Shown one piece after another: positions 23,764 through 27,235 of a stretch of 27,235 bases of DNA. The notes beneath the pieces were generated by a model. The model saw nothing but the letters and a program-made list of their open reading frames with translations. It did not search any database and had not been told where the DNA came from. The stretch is from assembly GCF_014646915.1 (NCBI RefSeq), contig NZ_BMOE01000025.1:1-27235 (forward strand), read 5' to 3'. Source of the stretch: Deinococcus aquiradiocola (GTDB taxonomy: Bacteria > Deinococcota > Deinococci > Deinococcales > Deinococcaceae). A program made the translations under genes and the position numbers. The first letter of the stretch is position 1. Each line of letters begins with the position of its first letter.

Positions 23764-25110
23764 ATGCCAGAAGCACACCCGGACACGCACGAGGTCATCC
23801 AGCAGAACCGCGACCACACCCTGTTCTCGTGGAGCGTGCAGACGCAGACGAACCCCATCCACATGACGGGCGGCAAGGGCAGTCACTTCTATGACGGGGA
23901 CGGCAACACGTGGCTGGACTTTTCCAGCCAGCTCATCAACATCAACGTCGGGCATCAGCACCCGGCCGTCCTGAACGCCATCAAGGCGCAGGTGGACACC
24001 ATGTGCTTCGCCGGACCGAGCTTCGCCACCGACGTCCGCGCGACCCTGGGCAGGAAGCTGCGCGAGGTGACGGGCCTCGGCAAGAGCTTCTTCACGCTGG
24101 GCGGCAGCGAAGCGAACGAGAACGCCATGAAGATCGCCCGCCTGTACACCGGCCGCGACAAGATCATCACCCGTTACCGCAGCTACCACGGCGCCACCAT
24201 GGGCAGCATGACCGCCAGCGGCGACCCCCGGCGCTGGCCCGTCGAGCCGGGCGTGCCCGGCATCGTCCGCGCCTTCGACCCGTACTGCTACCGTTGCCCC
24301 TTCGGTCAGCAGGTGGACAGCTGCAAACGCGAGTGCGTGTCCCACATCGAGGAGATCATCCAGATGGAAGGGCCGCACACCATCGCCGCCATCATGGTCG
24401 AGGGCATCACCGGCAGCAACGGCCTGCTCGTCCCGCCCGACGACTACTACCCCAAGCTGCGCGCATTGTGCGACAAGTACGGCATCCTGCTGATCGACGA
24501 CGAGGTCATGAGCGGTTTCGGACGCACCGGCACGTGGCTCGCCACGCAGCACTACGGCATCAAGCCCGACATCGTCACCTGCGCCAAGGGCCTCACCAGC
24601 GGATACATGCCGCTCGGCGCGGTCGTCGTCACGGACGCCATCGCGGAGTACTTCGAGACGCACTTCCTGGCGGGCGGCCTCACGTACAGCGGCCACCCCG
24701 TCTCGCTGGCCGCCGCCGTCGCCAACCTGCAGGTGTACGAGGACGAGCACCTCTTCGAGCACACCCGTGAACTGGGCGCGTACCTGGGCCAGCGCCTGGA
24801 AGCCATGAAAGCCCGGTACGCCTGCGTCGGCGACGTGCGCTACAAGGGCCTGTTCAGCGTGCTGGAACTCGTGAAAGACAAGGTGACCAGGGAGCCGCTC
24901 GCCCCCTTCAACGGCACCTCGCCCGAGATGGGCCGACTGGCCGCGCACATCAAGAGCAAACACGTGTACGCCTACAGCCGCTTCAACTTCCTGTGGGTCT
25001 GTCCGCCCCTCGTGGTGACCAGAGAAGAACTGGACGCCGGGCTGGCCGTGTACGAGGAAGCCCTCGCGCTCGTGGATCAGCTGATCGGCGCGCCCGTCGC
25101 CGCCGACTGA
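23764..25110 (+). CDS. Class III omega-amino-acid aminotransferase (PLP-dependent)
   Basis: The 448-aa product is a fold-type I class III aminotransferase: SFFTLGGSEANENAMKIAR, RSYHGATMGSM, VEGITGSNG, LLIDDEVMSGFGRTGTW with the Asp that binds the PLP ring nitrogen, and CAKGLTSGYMPLGAVVV with Lys275 as Schiff-base residue. FDPYCYRCPFGQQVDSCKREC is a Cys-rich insert seen in a subset of the class that includes taurine- and beta-alanine-type transaminases. With mmsA next door, the likely reaction is conversion of beta-alanine or 3-aminoisobutyrate to (methyl)malonate semialdehyde; taurine or GABA remain possible. AGGAGGG 4 nt before the ATG is the strongest ribosome-binding site in the window. 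The mmsA start is 47 nt past its stop. Confidence 0.9.
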   Translation: MPEAHPDTHEVIQQNRDHTLFSWSVQTQTNPIHMTGGKGSHFYDGDGNTWLDFSSQLININVGHQHPAVLNAIKAQVDTMCFAGPSFATDVRATLGRKLREVTGLGKSFFTLGGSEANENAMKIARLYTGRDKIITRYRSYHGATMGSMTASGDPRRWPVEPGVPGIVRAFDPYCYRCPFGQQVDSCKRECVSHIEEIIQMEGPHTIAAIMVEGITGSNGLLVPPDDYYPKLRALCDKYGILLIDDEVMSGFGRTGTWLATQHYGIKPDIVTCAKGLTSGYMPLGAVVVTDAIAEYFETHFLAGGLTYSGHPVSLAAAVANLQVYEDEHLFEHTRELGAYLGQRLEAMKARYACVGDVRYKGLFSVLELVKDKVTREPLAPFNGTSPEMGRLAAHIKSKHVYAYSRFNFLWVCPPLVVTREELDAGLAVYEEALALVDQLIGAPVAAD

Positions 25111-25157
25111 CGCCGCCCGTCCCGCTCTGCCTCACCGCTTACCACCCAGGAGTTCCC

Positions 25158-26666
<1,509 letters not shown>

Positions 26667-26735
26667 CCGGGGGCGCGCCTGCCCGGCAGGTTTAGGGCGG
26701 GCGCATCCCGGTGCGGCACCCGCGTGGTCGTGGGG

Positions 26736-27152
26736 TCATGGTAATGAGGCGTTGTAGCGGTGGATGAAGAGCCACACGAGCATCTCCAGATGGGCCTGCT
26801 TGCGGCTGAACGACAGGCTTTTCCGGACCAGGTGGGCGATCCGAAGGCGCAGGGTGGCATTGAACCGTTCGATGTGCTGGGTGCCCCCGATGACGTGCAG
26901 CGCGTCGAAGACCACGCTGGAATACACCTTGAGACCATCGGTATGACACCGCGCTTCGAGGTACGGCGTGGGCAGGCTGTCCCACAAGCCCCAGGCGCCT
27001 TCAAGGTCCCGGTGTCCGATGAAACAGCCGACGATCTTGCGGCTCAGGCGGTCCATCGCGAGCCAGATCCAGCGCTGCTTTGTCTGCTTGGTCACAAAGG
27101 TGCATAGTTCGTCGCACTCCAGCACCAGCGTCGCTGGTGCTGGAGTGCTCAC
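26736..27152 (-). CDS. IS1-family transposase, InsB (catalytic) frame
   Basis: This 138-aa frame has the IS1 InsB pattern: LECDELCTFVTKQTKQRWIWLAMDR (first catalytic Asp), HTDGLKVY (second Asp), and IERFNATLRLRIAHLVRKSLSFSR (Glu), a DDE arrangement. In IS1 the active transposase is an InsAB' fusion made by -1 ribosomal frameshifting from insA. Here the InsB frame reads back through AAC at the end of an AAAAAC tract, and the formal GTG start at 27152 is probably not used alone. The frame looks intact to its TGA at 26736. Base composition is lower in G+C than the neighbouring genes, consistent with transfer. Confidence 0.88.
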   Translation of the reverse strand: MSTPAPATLVLECDELCTFVTKQTKQRWIWLAMDRLSRKIVGCFIGHRDLEGAWGLWDSLPTPYLEARCHTDGLKVYSSVVFDALHVIGGTQHIERFNATLRLRIAHLVRKSLSFSRKQAHLEMLVWLFIHRYNASLP

Positions 27153-27158
27153 GTTTTT
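27114..27158 (-). promoter_or_regulatory. Candidate -1 frameshift signal: slippery A5C plus 17-bp hairpin
   Basis: On the minus strand AAAAAC (27153-27158) allows tRNA-Lys to slip one base back, after which AAC GTG AGC continues in the InsB frame. GTGA follows, then a perfect inverted repeat (27132-27148 with 27114-27130) separated by one base. In RNA this would be a 16-bp stem with a 3-nt loop starting 4-5 nt past the slip site. Confidence 0.7.
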
Positions 27159-27235
27159 GACGACACCACCTCCAACGGATCGATGCGGTGTGGGACGCTG
27201 TTGATCAGGGTTTTCAGGTGTCTGCGGAACCAGGA
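27149..27235 (-). CDS. IS1-family InsA-like frame, 3' end (partial)
   Basis: Twenty-eight codons enter from the right edge and end at TGA 27149-27151 (last residues DPLEVVSSKT). They overlap the InsB frame in the -1 register. InsA is the DNA-binding half and acts as a repressor when made alone. The slippery codon AAA lies two codons before the stop. The N-terminal zinc-finger/helix-turn-helix part lies outside the window. Confidence 0.65.
   Translation of the reverse strand, partial: SWFRRHLKTLINSVPHRIDPLEVVSSKT

Larger units (their letters stand above)
26736..27235 (-). mobile_element. IS1-family insertion sequence (partial, runs off the right edge)
   Basis: The element is recognised by its two overlapping transposase frames (an InsA-like tail and a complete InsB). 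Its distal end lies just left of 26736, probably within 26700-26740, but the other terminal repeat is outside the window so the exact boundary and target duplication cannot be set. It sits 3' of mmsA without interrupting it. Confidence 0.8.

Noticed and set aside
23678..23866. 62-codon plus-strand ORF in the aminotransferase leader
   Set aside because: Its ATG overlaps the -10 box and it is Arg/Ser-rich. It continues out of frame through the aminotransferase start.

Overview
The window looks like a chromosomal piece of a Deinococcus species. The evidence is high G+C, a single-strand-binding protein with two OB folds in one chain (typical of Deinococcus-Thermus), a close match to the radiation/desiccation response motif (RDRM) over the ssb promoter, a FrnE-type disulfide isomerase with the deinococcal C-terminal CX4C motif, and many genes whose ATG lies 6-7 nt after a TANNNT -10 box (leaderless transcripts).

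Layout. 1-46: 3' tail of an upstream gene, then a terminator. 159-4069: secreted PQQ-type sugar dehydrogenase, a 131-bp MITE-like repeat, a small secreted protein, cytoplasmic L-asparaginase and a secreted protein of unknown function. 4145-6234 (minus): rpsF-ssb-rpsR-rplI, with ssb also served by its own promoter. 6440-7474 (plus): an orphan response regulator with REC plus SARP-like/BTAD output. 7586-12679 (minus): pheS, a small ORF, pheT and a GT4 glycosyltransferase, preceded by what reads as an attenuator: promoter, leaderless 16-codon leader ORF containing one Phe codon, and an intrinsic terminator. 12790-16848 (plus): lamin-tail lipoprotein, cytochrome P450 and renalase-like flavoprotein. 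16895-19961 (minus): moeA, quinone oxidoreductase and a PaiB-family protein, the last divergent from lpdA (20081, plus) across a 12-bp inverted repeat. 21551-23439: cutA, a DUF1697 protein and frnE. 23764-26666 (plus): class III aminotransferase and mmsA, a likely two-gene omega-amino-acid catabolic operon. 26736-27235 (minus): 3' part of an IS1-family element with an apparent programmed -1 frameshift site followed by a 17-bp hairpin.

Most genes are housekeeping or ordinary metabolism. The points that go beyond routine annotation are cis-acting: the pheS leader and its triplicated ribosome-binding-site/start unit, the ssb RDRM promoter, a family of about 130-bp intergenic repeats with three copies here, the paiB/lpdA inverted repeat, and the IS1 frameshift hairpin. 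No tRNA, rRNA, CRISPR array or replication origin was recognised.
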